DNA of 64,000 nt from Fictibacillus phosphorivorans (GTDB lineage Bacteria > Bacillota > Bacilli > Bacillales > Fictibacillaceae): contig NZ_CP015378.1 in the NCBI RefSeq assembly GCF_001629705.1, positions 1,860,001 to 1,924,000 on the forward strand, written 5' to 3'. This document shows positions 35,959 to 44,591 of the stretch, piece after piece (within the stretch, counting starts at the first letter, position 1; every line of letters starts with the position of its first letter). The notes under the pieces were generated by a model. The model did no database searches and was not told the origin of the DNA. It saw only the letters and a list, made by a program, of their open reading frames with translations. Position numbers and translations under genes: made by a program.

Positions 35959-37041
35959 ATGAACACGATAGACATAACAACACCTTCAAAAAAATATCCT
36001 GTTTTTATTGGTGATAAAGTAATCGATCAGCTTAACGTAGTCCTTGAAAACCTTAATCCTTCACCTAAGAACCTTTTGATCATAACGGATGAAAACGTTG
36101 GAAACCTTTATCTAGAAACCGTACAAAATGTGATCGGGGATGCCTTTACTTATGAAACGATACAGATTCATGCTGGTGATGATCAAAAGTCATTCGAGAA
36201 TTATATGGCTTGTCAAAGCTTTGCTTTAAGTAAAGAACTGGACCGGACGTCTGTGGTAATTGCGCTTGGTGGAGGTATGATCGGTGACCTTGCTGGATTT
36301 GTCGCAGGTACTTATATGCGGGGAATTCGCTTTATTCAAATTCCGACTACTATTCTTGCGCATGATAGTGCAGTAGGAGGAAAAACGGGTATCAACCATC
36401 CTGAAGGTAAGAACATGATCGGTGTCTTTCATCAACCAGAAGCGGTGATATATTCGACAGACTTCTTAACTACTTTACCAGCAAATGAAATAAGATCTGG
36501 TTTTGCAGAGGTCATTAAACATGCATTGATCGCTGATGAAAATTTGTATCGTTCTTTACGTGCGAGCGTTAAAAGCATCGATGATCTAAAAGGTAACTCC
36601 CTACAGAAAGCTCTCATACAAGGCATTAAAATTAAAAATGAGATCGTTACACAGGACGAAAAAGAAAAAGGAATTCGAGCTTATTTAAACTTTGGTCACA
36701 CACTCGGCCATGCTATAGAAGGGGAGCTTCAATATAAAGGCATCACTCATGGTGAAGCAATCGCGTTAGGTATGCTTTTTGCCCTTTCGCTAAAAGAGGA
36801 CACTGAAATTTTAGGACAAGAACTAAAAATGTGGTTAAGAACTTTAGGATATCCTTCTTTCCCTAAGCACTTATCTGCTTCCTCACTTGTCAATCGAATG
36901 AAGAAAGATAAAAAAGCGGAAAAAGGCATGATTCAAATGGTGCTTCTGAACAGTTTGGGTAAGCCCTCATTATCACCTTTTACTTCAGAATCATTAGAGA
37001 GAAAATTATCTTCTTTTATAGAAGAGGCATCAAAGGAGTAG
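35959..37041 (+). CDS. aroB: 3-dehydroquinate synthase
   Basis: 360 residues. It cyclises DAHP to 3-dehydroquinate with catalytic NAD+ and a divalent metal. ALGGGMIGDLAGFVAGTYMRG, HDSAVGGKTGINHPEGKN and FGHTLGHAIEG (metal-binding His) are present. Zero-base gap after aroC and six bases before tyrA, so expression is coupled. This early-pathway enzyme sits among late-pathway genes as in B. subtilis. Confidence 0.97.
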   Translation: MNTIDITTPSKKYPVFIGDKVIDQLNVVLENLNPSPKNLLIITDENVGNLYLETVQNVIGDAFTYETIQIHAGDDQKSFENYMACQSFALSKELDRTSVVIALGGGMIGDLAGFVAGTYMRGIRFIQIPTTILAHDSAVGGKTGINHPEGKNMIGVFHQPEAVIYSTDFLTTLPANEIRSGFAEVIKHALIADENLYRSLRASVKSIDDLKGNSLQKALIQGIKIKNEIVTQDEKEKGIRAYLNFGHTLGHAIEGELQYKGITHGEAIALGMLFALSLKEDTEILGQELKMWLRTLGYPSFPKHLSASSLVNRMKKDKKAEKGMIQMVLLNSLGKPSLSPFTSESLERKLSSFIEEASKE

Positions 37042-37047
37042 GAATAA

Positions 37048-38145
37048 ATGAAAAACGTCTTACTAATAGGGGTTGGATTGATTGGTGGTTCAATCGCTCT
37101 TTCTATCAAACAAGAACACGAAGCAACAATCTATGGGTATGACGTTTATGCTCAAAATAGTAGAACTGCAGCAGAAATAGGTGTAATTGATGAAGCTGTT
37201 ACAGACTTTATAAAGATGGCGCAAGTTGCAGATCTTATTATTATTGCAACACCTGTTGAAGCAACGTTACAAGTGATGGAAAAATTAGTTTCCATATCAC
37301 CTATAATTAAAGCGCTTGTTATGGATGTTGGCAGTACAAAAAAATCCATTATGAATAAAGCTGAGAAAATGGCCGCTTCTGGAATTCGTTTTATTGGTGG
37401 TCATCCTATGGCTGGATCCCATAAAACGGGAGTGGAAAGTGCAAAGGTACATCTATTAGAAAATGCCTTTTACTTTTTAACACCAAACTCTATAACTACT
37501 GATACAGATATTGATGAAGCAAAGACTTGGCTAAAGGGGACAAGAGCAAAATTTCTCGTTACTGATCCAGATGAACATGATTTTCTTACTGGAATTGTAA
37601 GTCATTTTCCGCATCTTGTCGCTTCAAGCCTTGTGAGGATTGCCCAACATCATGCGAAGGAGAAACCTTTGATTCAGCAGTTAGCAGCAGGAGGATTCAG
37701 AGACATTACACGCATTGCTTCAAGCTCTCCAAAAATGTGGAGTGATATTGTCAGCCAAAATAAATCACATCTTTTAACTCTATTACACGAGTGGAAAAAA
37801 GAGATGGATACGGTTATAGAGTTCGTAGAAAATGGAGATGAATCAGAACTTTACGAGTACTTTGATGGAGCAAAATCATTTCGAGATTCTTTACCTGTTC
37901 GATCAAAAGGTGCGATCCATCCTTTTTCAGATTTATATGTTGATATCCTCGACAAAGTGGGAGCTTTATCTCACATCACTGCCCTTCTGGCTCAATCCGA
38001 GATCAGCATAATCAACCTCAGTATTTTAGAAGTAAGAGAAGGACTAAATGGGGTACTTCGATTAAGTTTTCAAGATGACAATGATCGAGATCAGGCACAG
38101 GAAATATTACAAAAAGAGAATTACTTAACACAAATCACTTTATAA
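37048..38145 (+). CDS. tyrA: Prephenate dehydrogenase with C-terminal ACT domain
   Basis: 365 residues. It oxidatively decarboxylates prephenate to 4-hydroxyphenylpyruvate, the committed tyrosine step. Rossmann motif [13 protein letters not shown] (8-20), catalytic-region [16 protein letters not shown], helical dimerisation domain, and an ACT domain (about 294-360, [20 protein letters not shown]) suited to tyrosine feedback. Its presence explains why the operon leader reads tRNA-Tyr. Confidence 0.95.
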   Translation: MKNVLLIGVGLIGGSIALSIKQEHEATIYGYDVYAQNSRTAAEIGVIDEAVTDFIKMAQVADLIIIATPVEATLQVMEKLVSISPIIKALVMDVGSTKKSIMNKAEKMAASGIRFIGGHPMAGSHKTGVESAKVHLLENAFYFLTPNSITTDTDIDEAKTWLKGTRAKFLVTDPDEHDFLTGIVSHFPHLVASSLVRIAQHHAKEKPLIQQLAAGGFRDITRIASSSPKMWSDIVSQNKSHLLTLLHEWKKEMDTVIEFVENGDESELYEYFDGAKSFRDSLPVRSKGAIHPFSDLYVDILDKVGALSHITALLAQSEISIINLSILEVREGLNGVLRLSFQDDNDRDQAQEILQKENYLTQITL

Positions 38146-38159
38146 GGAGGCACTATTTT

Positions 38160-39443
38160 ATGACAAAGCAATTACAACCTATTCAACAATTAAAAGGATC
38201 TATTAAAGTGCCTGGTGACAAATCTATTTCACATCGAGCAGTTATGTTTGGATCCATCGCTGAGGGTAAAACCACAGTGGAAGGTTTTCTAACAGGAGAA
38301 GATTGTTTAAGTACCATTTCATGTTTTAAGAAACTCGGCGTTTCTATTCAACAAGAAGGAGAAAATGTAACCGTAGAAGGTAAAGGACTTACTGGTTTAA
38401 CACCATCTTCAGAAGATTTGTATGTAGGGAATTCAGGTACAACGATTCGTTTAATGCTAGGAATACTAGCAAATACGCCGTTTCAATCCACCTTGACAGG
38501 TGATGAGTCAATCGCAAAAAGACCGATGAATCGCGTGACCAAACCCTTAAAAGAAATGGGAGCTGCGATTGATGGTAATGATGCAGGAAATAAGGTGCCT
38601 CTTCATATTAAAGGAGGCGAAACACGAGGTATTCACTACACCTCTCCAATCGCAAGTGCGCAAGTTAAATCGGCTATTATTCTAGCTGGATTAGATGGAG
38701 AAGGAACTACCTCTGTAAAAGAACCCTTCAAATCGAGAGACCATACAGAACGCATGCTTAAAGCGTTTGGAGTTGAAGTTGAGACAGATGAGTTAACTGT
38801 TTCAGTCGCAGGTGGCCAAAAATTAAAGGGTACACATATTGAAGTTCCGGGTGATATTTCTTCAGCGGCTTTCTTTTTAGTAGCAGGTGCGATTGTTCCA
38901 AACAGTGAGATCACGTTAAAAAAAGTAGGGTTGAATCCAACGCGTACCGGAATATTGGATGTACTTAAAAATATGGGGGCAGATATCACCTACCAAAATA
39001 TAAATGAGACAGCTTCTGAACCTTTTGGAGATTTAGTTATTAAAAGCTCTGATTTAAAAGGAACGGTTATACAAGGAGATCTTATCCCTCGTTTGATCGA
39101 TGAAATTCCAATCATAGCTTTAGCCGCAACTCAAGCAGAAGGAAAGACAATCATAAAAGATGCACATGAACTTCGAGTGAAAGAAACAGATCGAATTGAA
39201 ACCGTTGTGAACGAACTAAAAAAGATGGGTGCAGATATAGAAGCTACAGAAGACGGTATGATCATACATGGTAAGTCTTCATTACACGGAGCATCTGTTC
39301 AAAGTTACGGTGACCATAGGATCGGAATGATGTTAAGTGTAGCCGCATGTATCGCTGAAGGCGAAACAACACTTACAAATAGTGAAGCGATTGCTGTTTC
39401 GTATCCTTCATTCTTTGAACAACTAGATATACTCTCGAAATAA
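38160..39443 (+). CDS. aroA: EPSP synthase (3-phosphoshikimate 1-carboxyvinyltransferase)
   Basis: 427 residues. It transfers enolpyruvyl from PEP to shikimate-3-phosphate. [34 protein letters not shown] (PEP-site loop), RDHTERML and RVKETDRIE are intact. The loop sequence matches the Bacillus/Staphylococcus branch rather than the E. coli one. B. subtilis calls it aroE. Last gene of the operon; ribosome site AAGGAGG; terminator after the stop. Confidence 0.96.
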   Translation: MTKQLQPIQQLKGSIKVPGDKSISHRAVMFGSIAEGKTTVEGFLTGEDCLSTISCFKKLGVSIQQEGENVTVEGKGLTGLTPSSEDLYVGNSGTTIRLMLGILANTPFQSTLTGDESIAKRPMNRVTKPLKEMGAAIDGNDAGNKVPLHIKGGETRGIHYTSPIASAQVKSAIILAGLDGEGTTSVKEPFKSRDHTERMLKAFGVEVETDELTVSVAGGQKLKGTHIEVPGDISSAAFFLVAGAIVPNSEITLKKVGLNPTRTGILDVLKNMGADITYQNINETASEPFGDLVIKSSDLKGTVIQGDLIPRLIDEIPIIALAATQAEGKTIIKDAHELRVKETDRIETVVNELKKMGADIEATEDGMIIHGKSSLHGASVQSYGDHRIGMMLSVAACIAEGETTLTNSEAIAVSYPSFFEQLDILSK

Positions 39444-39446
39444 AGA

Positions 39447-39483
39447 AAAACGTTCCCTGTATTCATAAGGGAACGTTTTTTGT
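39447..39483. terminator. Bidirectional terminator aroA / CBS-ACT gene
   Basis: Stem AAAAACGTTCCCT / AGGGAACGTTTTT with A and T flanks for both convergent genes. Confidence 0.9.
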
Positions 39484-39484
39484 A

Positions 39485-40135
39485 TTATTGCACACTTGAG
39501 AATGTTCTAAGGTCTTCAATGTCTGCAACCTTAAACCCATTGGCTTCCACTCGGTGAACAAGTTCATCAATTTCTTCACGAGAAACACTTTCATTGAATG
39601 TGATAACAACTCTGCGTAGGAATTGTTTTCCTGCGTCTTGTGTGAAAACACCTTCAATATTGTATTCTTCGTGGATAGCTGTAAATAGTTTTCTTAACGA
39701 GCCTTTCCCCTCTGTAGTAGAAACGGTTAGAGAGTAGCCACCCTTTTTTATACCATAAGAATCTTCTAGAATATCCATTACTTTTGAGTGAGTAATGATT
39801 CCAAGGAAGTTATGATCATCATCGACTACAGCCATAAAAGGTAGGCGTCTGATTGTGAAAAGAACTTTGAAATAAGCAGTATTCTCATGAATAAACGCGT
39901 CTTTTTCTTCTACAATTCTACTAACATGATCCTTAACTGAACCGACATTGTCGATAATATAATCAGATGTAGTCTCTTTAAAAAGAAGACCTACAAACTT
40001 TTGTTCAGATTCATCCAAAACGGGTATGCAGCGATACCCTGACTGAATAATGGTATATCGCGCTTCGCTGATTGACATGTTCTCTGTAACATACGTTACT
40101 TTAGATTTTGTTAGATAGTTGGATTTTACTTTCAT
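39485..40135 (-). CDS. CBS-CBS-ACT protein (CbpA-like, possible c-di-AMP binder)
   Basis: 216 residues: two CBS repeats (about 5-60, MSISEARYTIIQSGYRCIPVLDE; about 65-125, FMAVVDDDHNFLGIITHSKVMDI) and an ACT-like C-terminus (about 140-210, GSLRKLFTAIHEEYNIEGVF). The layout fits the Listeria c-di-AMP-binding protein CbpA better than CbpB/DarB, which has only CBS domains. Nucleotide binding is inferred. ATG at 40135 behind AGGGTGTG; a longer frame (to 40252) has no ribosome site. Confidence 0.78.
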   Translation of the reverse strand: MKVKSNYLTKSKVTYVTENMSISEARYTIIQSGYRCIPVLDESEQKFVGLLFKETTSDYIIDNVGSVKDHVSRIVEEKDAFIHENTAYFKVLFTIRRLPFMAVVDDDHNFLGIITHSKVMDILEDSYGIKKGGYSLTVSTTEGKGSLRKLFTAIHEEYNIEGVFTQDAGKQFLRRVVITFNESVSREEIDELVHRVEANGFKVADIEDLRTFSSVQ

Positions 40136-40228
40136 AGCACACACCCTTTTCAGAATAATATAAATATTTAAAACTATTTCGACAAAAAAAGCAAATACCC
40201 TTTCTTTTTTACTCAACTTTATTCCTAA

Positions 40229-40257
40229 TTGCATATTAAGTAATAATACCATATACT
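40229..40257 (+). promoter_or_regulatory. Candidate promoter of the ABC-F leader
   Basis: TTGCAT (40229-40234), 17-base spacer, TATACT (40252-40257); transcript would start near 40264, 37 bases before the leader ORF. Confidence 0.6.
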
Positions 40258-40300
40258 ATTACTAGAATATTTTATAAATTCTTAAAAGGAGGTGTAAGGC

Positions 40301-40405
40301 ATGCTTAAAGGTGTACAAATGTTTGACTGGTTGGTCGTTTTCCGTGCAATTACGTACGTATTTTCAAAAATTGGCGGAGTCTGTCCATTTCCAGTTAAAA
40401 CATGA
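40301..40405 (+). CDS. Leader peptide of the ABC-F gene (34 aa)
   Basis: Short reading frame with one of the strongest ribosome sites in the window (AAGGAGG, 8 bases before ATG 40301). It encodes a hydrophobic/aromatic peptide starting MLKGVQMFDWLVVF and ending CPFPVKT. It is followed by a terminator hairpin (40449-40482) and then the ABC-F gene, the arrangement seen for ribosome-mediated attenuation of antibiotic-resistance ABC-F genes. Its last codons (AAAACATG, 40397-40404) can pair with the 3' arm of the terminator (CATGGTTTT). Confidence 0.6.
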   Translation: MLKGVQMFDWLVVFRAITYVFSKIGGVCPFPVKT

Positions 40406-40448
40406 AAGTACATCACAAAGTAACCTTACCCTATCCTTTTTTATTGTT

Positions 40449-40482
40449 AACCATGGGCAGGTATGTTGCTCATGGTTTTTTT
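40449..40482 (+). terminator. Leader terminator/attenuator before the ABC-F gene
   Basis: Stem AACCATGGGCA / TGCTCATGGTT (one mismatch) with loop GGTATGT, followed by seven T in total. It lies between a promoter-leader ORF and the ABC-F gene, so it should act as an attenuator. TCCTTTTTT (40434-40442) is perfectly complementary to AAAAAAGGA (40489-40497) and may form an alternative fold. Confidence 0.75.
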
Positions 40483-40529
40483 GTATCCAAAAAAGGACAG
40501 TGGCATTGGATTAAAAGGAGAAAATGAAA

Positions 40530-42149
40530 ATGATTATATGCACTGTTCATCAACTTAAGAAAATGTATGGCGGAAACGAGATCCTAAAAAACATATCTTT
40601 TGAAATTCACGAACAAGACCGAGTAGGTATAGTCGGACAAAATGGTTCAGGAAAGACGACCCTGTTTAAGCTGGTAAGTGGTGTTGACCATCCGGATTCA
40701 GGTTCTATAGCCATCAGAAAGGATGCAGAGATCGGTTATTTGGAACAACTTCCTGAGCATTCAGAGAATATGAGTGTATATGACGTAGTTTCTGCAACGT
40801 TTCAAGAAATCAAGAAAATTGAAAGTGAGATTCAGAAGGTTAATACCTTGTTAAGTGATCCAGAACAATCGCAACGATTAGAGAAAAATTTAAATCGGCT
40901 TTACAGGTTGCAAGAAGAATTCGAAGAACTTGACGGTTATGCGATTGAGTCAAAGATAAATGGCGTTTTAGCTGGGTTAGGTCTAACTCAACTCTCTCAT
41001 CAACCATTTATGCAACTCAGTGGAGGGGAACAAACGAAGGTCGGTCTAGCCTGTTTACTACTAAAAGAACCTGAGCTATTACTCCTAGATGAACCTACCA
41101 ATCACCTTGACATCGAAACGATGAATTGGCTAGAAAGCTATCTTCAAAAATATAAAGGTTCTGTTATTATTATTAGCCATGATCGCTATTTTTTAGATAA
41201 AGTGACATCAAAGACTATTGATATTGAAGATGGTGAATGCACCTTATATCATCAAAGTTATTCAGGTTTTCTAAAAGAAAAAGAAAATAACCTTTTATTA
41301 GAATTTGAGAAGTATGAAGAACAACAAAAGAAGATAAAAAAGATTAAAGAATCGATCAAACAACTAAGAGACTGGGGTGCTCGCTCAGGAAATGAAAAGT
41401 TCTTCAAAAGAGCGAGGAACATGGAAAAAGCACTTCATCGAATACAGAGTATGAAACGCCCTAAACTTGAACGGAAAAAAGCGGCATTTGAATTCTCAGT
41501 AAACAAGAGAAGTGGGCAGGACGTTGCAGTAATAAAAAGGCTTAGTAAATCAATCGAAGGTCGTTCAATATTAAGTAATCTTGAACTACAGATTCGATAT
41601 GGTGAGAAGTTAGCTCTCGTCGGTAAAAACGGTTCAGGAAAATCAACGTTTCTCCAGACACTACAAACTCTAGACCACAACAGCGGTACGATAAACCTTG
41701 GTCCTTCCGTGTCGATTGGTTATCTTTCTCAAAAGGGACTAACTGCTGAATCAACTCAAACTGTACTTGATATTTTCAGAGAAAACGTACCGATGGAAGA
41801 AGGAGAAGCTCGGCACCATCTAGCAAAGTTTTTGTTTTACGGTGCATCTGTTTATAAAAAAGGAAATGAACTAAGCGGAGGAGAACGAACACGACTGAGA
41901 CTTGCACAGCTTGTATATGAAGGATTCAATTTCTTGATTCTGGATGAACCAACAAACCATTTGGACATTGATTCCCGTGAAGCATTAGAACTTGCACTAG
42001 AGGAGTTTGATGGAACGATCTTATCAGTATCCCATGACCGCTATTTTATGAACAAACTATTTGAGCGTACCATTTGGTTAGAAGAGGGAAGCCTAGAAAG
42101 TTATAACGGGAATTTTGATTATGCACTTGAAAAGCGGTTAAGCAACTAA
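40530..42149 (+). CDS. ABC-F ATPase, probable ribosome-protection type
   Basis: 539-residue soluble protein with two ATP-binding domains and no membrane segments. Walker A GQNGSGKTT and GKNGSGKST, signatures LSGGEQTKV and LSGGERTRL, Walker B LLLLDEPTNHLD and FLILDEPTNHLD. A charged interdomain linker (about 240-320, with RDWGARSGNEKFFKRARNME) would reach into the ribosome; such linkers set antibiotic specificity. Translation factor or resistance protein, not a transporter. The leader and attenuator upstream favour the resistance role (inference). ATG 40530 lies 9 bases after GGAG; ATG 40524 is also possible. Confidence 0.85.
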   Translation: MIICTVHQLKKMYGGNEILKNISFEIHEQDRVGIVGQNGSGKTTLFKLVSGVDHPDSGSIAIRKDAEIGYLEQLPEHSENMSVYDVVSATFQEIKKIESEIQKVNTLLSDPEQSQRLEKNLNRLYRLQEEFEELDGYAIESKINGVLAGLGLTQLSHQPFMQLSGGEQTKVGLACLLLKEPELLLLDEPTNHLDIETMNWLESYLQKYKGSVIIISHDRYFLDKVTSKTIDIEDGECTLYHQSYSGFLKEKENNLLLEFEKYEEQQKKIKKIKESIKQLRDWGARSGNEKFFKRARNMEKALHRIQSMKRPKLERKKAAFEFSVNKRSGQDVAVIKRLSKSIEGRSILSNLELQIRYGEKLALVGKNGSGKSTFLQTLQTLDHNSGTINLGPSVSIGYLSQKGLTAESTQTVLDIFRENVPMEEGEARHHLAKFLFYGASVYKKGNELSGGERTRLRLAQLVYEGFNFLILDEPTNHLDIDSREALELALEEFDGTILSVSHDRYFMNKLFERTIWLEEGSLESYNGNFDYALEKRLSN

Positions 42150-42169
42150 ATTCATCTATTCAGTTGATA

Positions 42170-42206
42170 AAACAGGTTATTTTTAATAGCCTGTTTCTTT
42201 TTATTT
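42170..42206 (+). terminator. Terminator of the ABC-F gene
   Basis: Stem AAACAGGTTAT / ATAGCCTGTTT, then CTTTTTATTT. Confidence 0.85.
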
Positions 42207-42237
42207 ATACCATCTTGTTTTTTAAAGTGTTGGTTTT

Positions 42238-42340
42238 CATTCACGGGCCGTACGGTGAGCCTCCTGCCGCTTTGCGTCATTAGGAGTCACCACGTCACCA
42301 CCTGTTAGTTACAGTGGCTAGAACCTATAGGACAAAAGTT
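42238..42340 (-). repeat. Decayed Bacillaceae intergenic repeat, minus orientation
   Basis: Read on the minus strand it carries CAGGTGGTGAC, GACTCCTAATGACGC, AAAGCGGCAGGAGGCTCACC and GGCCCGTG, the core of the same GC-rich element as at 42570-42698, with one end eroded. Part of a 681-base gene-free gap. Confidence 0.55.
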
Positions 42341-42569
42341 GAACGATCAAGATATCCAAGTACGCCTTCCTTACCAAATAACTTTTACTTGTCGGATTTG
42401 AACAAGCTATCTCCGTTTTCAGGACTGTCCTTTCCTCTCGTATGAACGGCAACCTTACACTAAGACCATTTTGCGTAAAAGTAAAAAGAAACAAACATTA
42501 AACTCAATACTATTTCAGAAACGCTCTTTTCTAAAAGATTATTTTTTTAAATCCTTTTCACCTTTGACT

Positions 42570-42698
42570 GTTGATTGGAGTGGAAGGTGTGAGACTCCTA
42601 CGGGACAGGCTGGCAGGTGAGACACTTATACGTGAAACGTACGAATGTGGCTCACCGCCTGCCCCGTGGAAAGCGAACAACCTGGAACGGAAATCAAC
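42570..42698 (+). repeat. Bacillaceae GC-rich intergenic repeat with terminal inverted repeats
   Basis: Bounded by GTTGATT (42570-42576) and AATCAAC (42692-42698). Contains GAGACTCCTACGGGACAGG, GGCAGGTGAGAC, GTGGCTCACCGCCTGCCCCG and GTGGAAAGCGAACAACC. I recognise the order of motifs as a dispersed intergenic repeat common in Bacillaceae genomes. Internal complements (GGCAGG/CCTGCC; GTGAG/CTCAC) imply a folded RNA or DNA. The region between this and the inverted copy (about 42340-42570) shows nothing else. Confidence 0.75.
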
Positions 42699-42830
42699 TA
42701 CTTCCAAAAGCTTCAAACTATTTGAAAAACATCCTTTAGAAAATAGCCTTCTTTAATACAGTTATTACTGATTGTTCTTTCGAGGTATGGGGAATAATGG
42801 TGAGAAAACGTGTTAATCAGGAGGTATCTT

Positions 42831-44372
42831 ATGAGTAACTATGAAAATAATATGCCGCAGTTTCCAGAACCAATCTGGAGAACGCAATTAGAACTACCTA
42901 CATATTCGGTTTTAAATAAAGATCATGAAACGGAGGTTGTAGTAGTAGGAGCAGGGATTAGCGGAATCACAACCGCTTATCTTTTAGCTAAAGAAGGAAA
43001 GAGAGTTACATTGATTGAGGCAGGAAAAGTGATCAATGGAACAACTGGTCATACAACGGCAAAGATTACATCTCAACATGATGTCATCTATGATCACCTT
43101 ATTTCACATATCGGATTAGATCGAGCACGCCTATATTATGAATCAAATGAACATGCTAGGAAGTTTATAGAAAATCTTGTTAAACAAAACAATATTCATT
43201 GTAACTTTGAAAAACACGACGCCTATCTATACGCAAACACCGAGGAAGGAATCAAAAAACTTAAGACAGAAGCTGATGCTTATCAAAAGTTAGAGATCGA
43301 TGGTGAACTAGTTGAAAAACTTCCTTTTAATATACCTCATAAAAAAGCACTTGTTATGAGAGATCAAGCGCATTTTCATCCTGTGAAATATTTAACGGCG
43401 TTATTGCAAGAAATGGAATCACTTGGTGTTTCGGTCTACGAAAACACAACAGCAACAGATATTCTTGAAGAGGATGACAAAAAAGCTGTTGTGCAGACAA
43501 GTAACGGACACAAAATTACAGCTGACTTTGTTGCTTGTTGCACTCATTTTCCATTTTTTGACGGGCAAGGTTTCTATTTTACAAGGATGATGGCAGAGCG
43601 TTCATATGTACTAGCTGTTAAAACACAAGATACTTTTCCAAACGGGATGTATATGGGAGTTGATCAAACTTCATTCTCTTATCGTTCTATCCTACAGGAC
43701 GGCGAAAAAATTGTATTACTAAGTGGAGAAAGTCATCAAACAGGACAGGGAATTCCTACACATCAGCACTATGAGGCTTTATTAAAAGAAGCAAAAAAAT
43801 CATTAAAATTAGAAAGAGTGCTTTATCGTTGGTCAGCACAAGATTTGATTACACTCGATAAAATACCATTCATAGGTAAGCTTACACATAAGCATGATCA
43901 CATTTTAGTGGCTACAGGTTACAAGAAGTGGGGAATGACGACAGGAACTCTTGCTGCATTAATTATTACAGATCATATCCTAGGTAGAGATAATGATTAT
44001 GCTGAAGTCTACAAGCCGCAAAGGTTTCAAGCTGATCCATCTGATATTAAACAGTTTATAAAGGAAAACGCAGACGTCGCAAAACATTTTGTTTCTGGCA
44101 AGTTAGATAAACCCTCAAAACACCCAAGAAGTCTAAACAAAGATGAAGGATGTGCCGTGACTGTCGATGGCGAGAGATGTGGAGCCTACCGAGATCCGAG
44201 TGGAGAGCTTCATATAGTTGATACGACCTGTACACATCTCGGGTGTGAAACAGAATGGAATAGTGGCGATCGAACATGGGATTGTCCCTGCCACGGCTCA
44301 CGCTTTTCATACGATGGTTCAGTCGTAGAAGGACCTGCCAAAAAACCGCTAAAACGTGTAGAGTTACAATAA
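42831..44372 (+). CDS. FAD oxidoreductase with C-terminal Rieske domain (YhfW-like)
   Basis: 513 residues. DAO-type FAD domain with VVVGAGISGITTAYLLAKEG (about 38-57) and GTTGHTTAKIT; C-terminal Rieske [2Fe-2S] domain with Cys467-x-His469 and Cys485-x2-His488 (CTHLGC; CPCHGSRF). The same fusion and length occur in B. subtilis YhfW. Soluble (no signal peptide). It should pass electrons from an amine or similar substrate through FAD and the cluster; substrate unknown. Start: ATG at 42831 behind AGGAGG. Confidence 0.88.
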   Translation: MSNYENNMPQFPEPIWRTQLELPTYSVLNKDHETEVVVVGAGISGITTAYLLAKEGKRVTLIEAGKVINGTTGHTTAKITSQHDVIYDHLISHIGLDRARLYYESNEHARKFIENLVKQNNIHCNFEKHDAYLYANTEEGIKKLKTEADAYQKLEIDGELVEKLPFNIPHKKALVMRDQAHFHPVKYLTALLQEMESLGVSVYENTTATDILEEDDKKAVVQTSNGHKITADFVACCTHFPFFDGQGFYFTRMMAERSYVLAVKTQDTFPNGMYMGVDQTSFSYRSILQDGEKIVLLSGESHQTGQGIPTHQHYEALLKEAKKSLKLERVLYRWSAQDLITLDKIPFIGKLTHKHDHILVATGYKKWGMTTGTLAALIITDHILGRDNDYAEVYKPQRFQADPSDIKQFIKENADVAKHFVSGKLDKPSKHPRSLNKDEGCAVTVDGERCGAYRDPSGELHIVDTTCTHLGCETEWNSGDRTWDCPCHGSRFSYDGSVVEGPAKKPLKRVELQ

Positions 44373-44393
44373 AACAATAGGAGAAGACTTATT

Positions 44394-44425
44394 AAAGTAT
44401 GAGTTGCTTTAGTAAGTCTTTTTTT
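44394..44425 (+). terminator. Terminator of the Rieske oxidoreductase gene
   Basis: Stem AAGACTTATTAAAG / CTTTAGTAAGTCTT (one mismatch) followed by T-rich sequence. Confidence 0.88.
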
Positions 44426-44591
44426 ATGTATTCTAGATCGAAATTCGTATATTAAGTCAACATGATTCATATTTTACTTACAATTTGTAAAAGAATTTTT
44501 ATAATTTCAAAAAAATAACAAGTAAAAATAATGAAAATTTTATGAATTTAGTATAAAATAAAGTGCTTGAAAGCGAGAGGGGGAAATAAAT

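Noticed and set aside
40524..40529. ATG at 40524 as ABC-F start
   Set aside because: Only 3 bases from the GGAG ribosome site; ATG at 40530 has better spacing. The difference is two residues, so this is not firmly settled.
42571..42756. 61-codon open frame on the plus strand
   Set aside because: It lies inside the GC-rich intergenic repeat, has no ribosome site and no protein-like composition.
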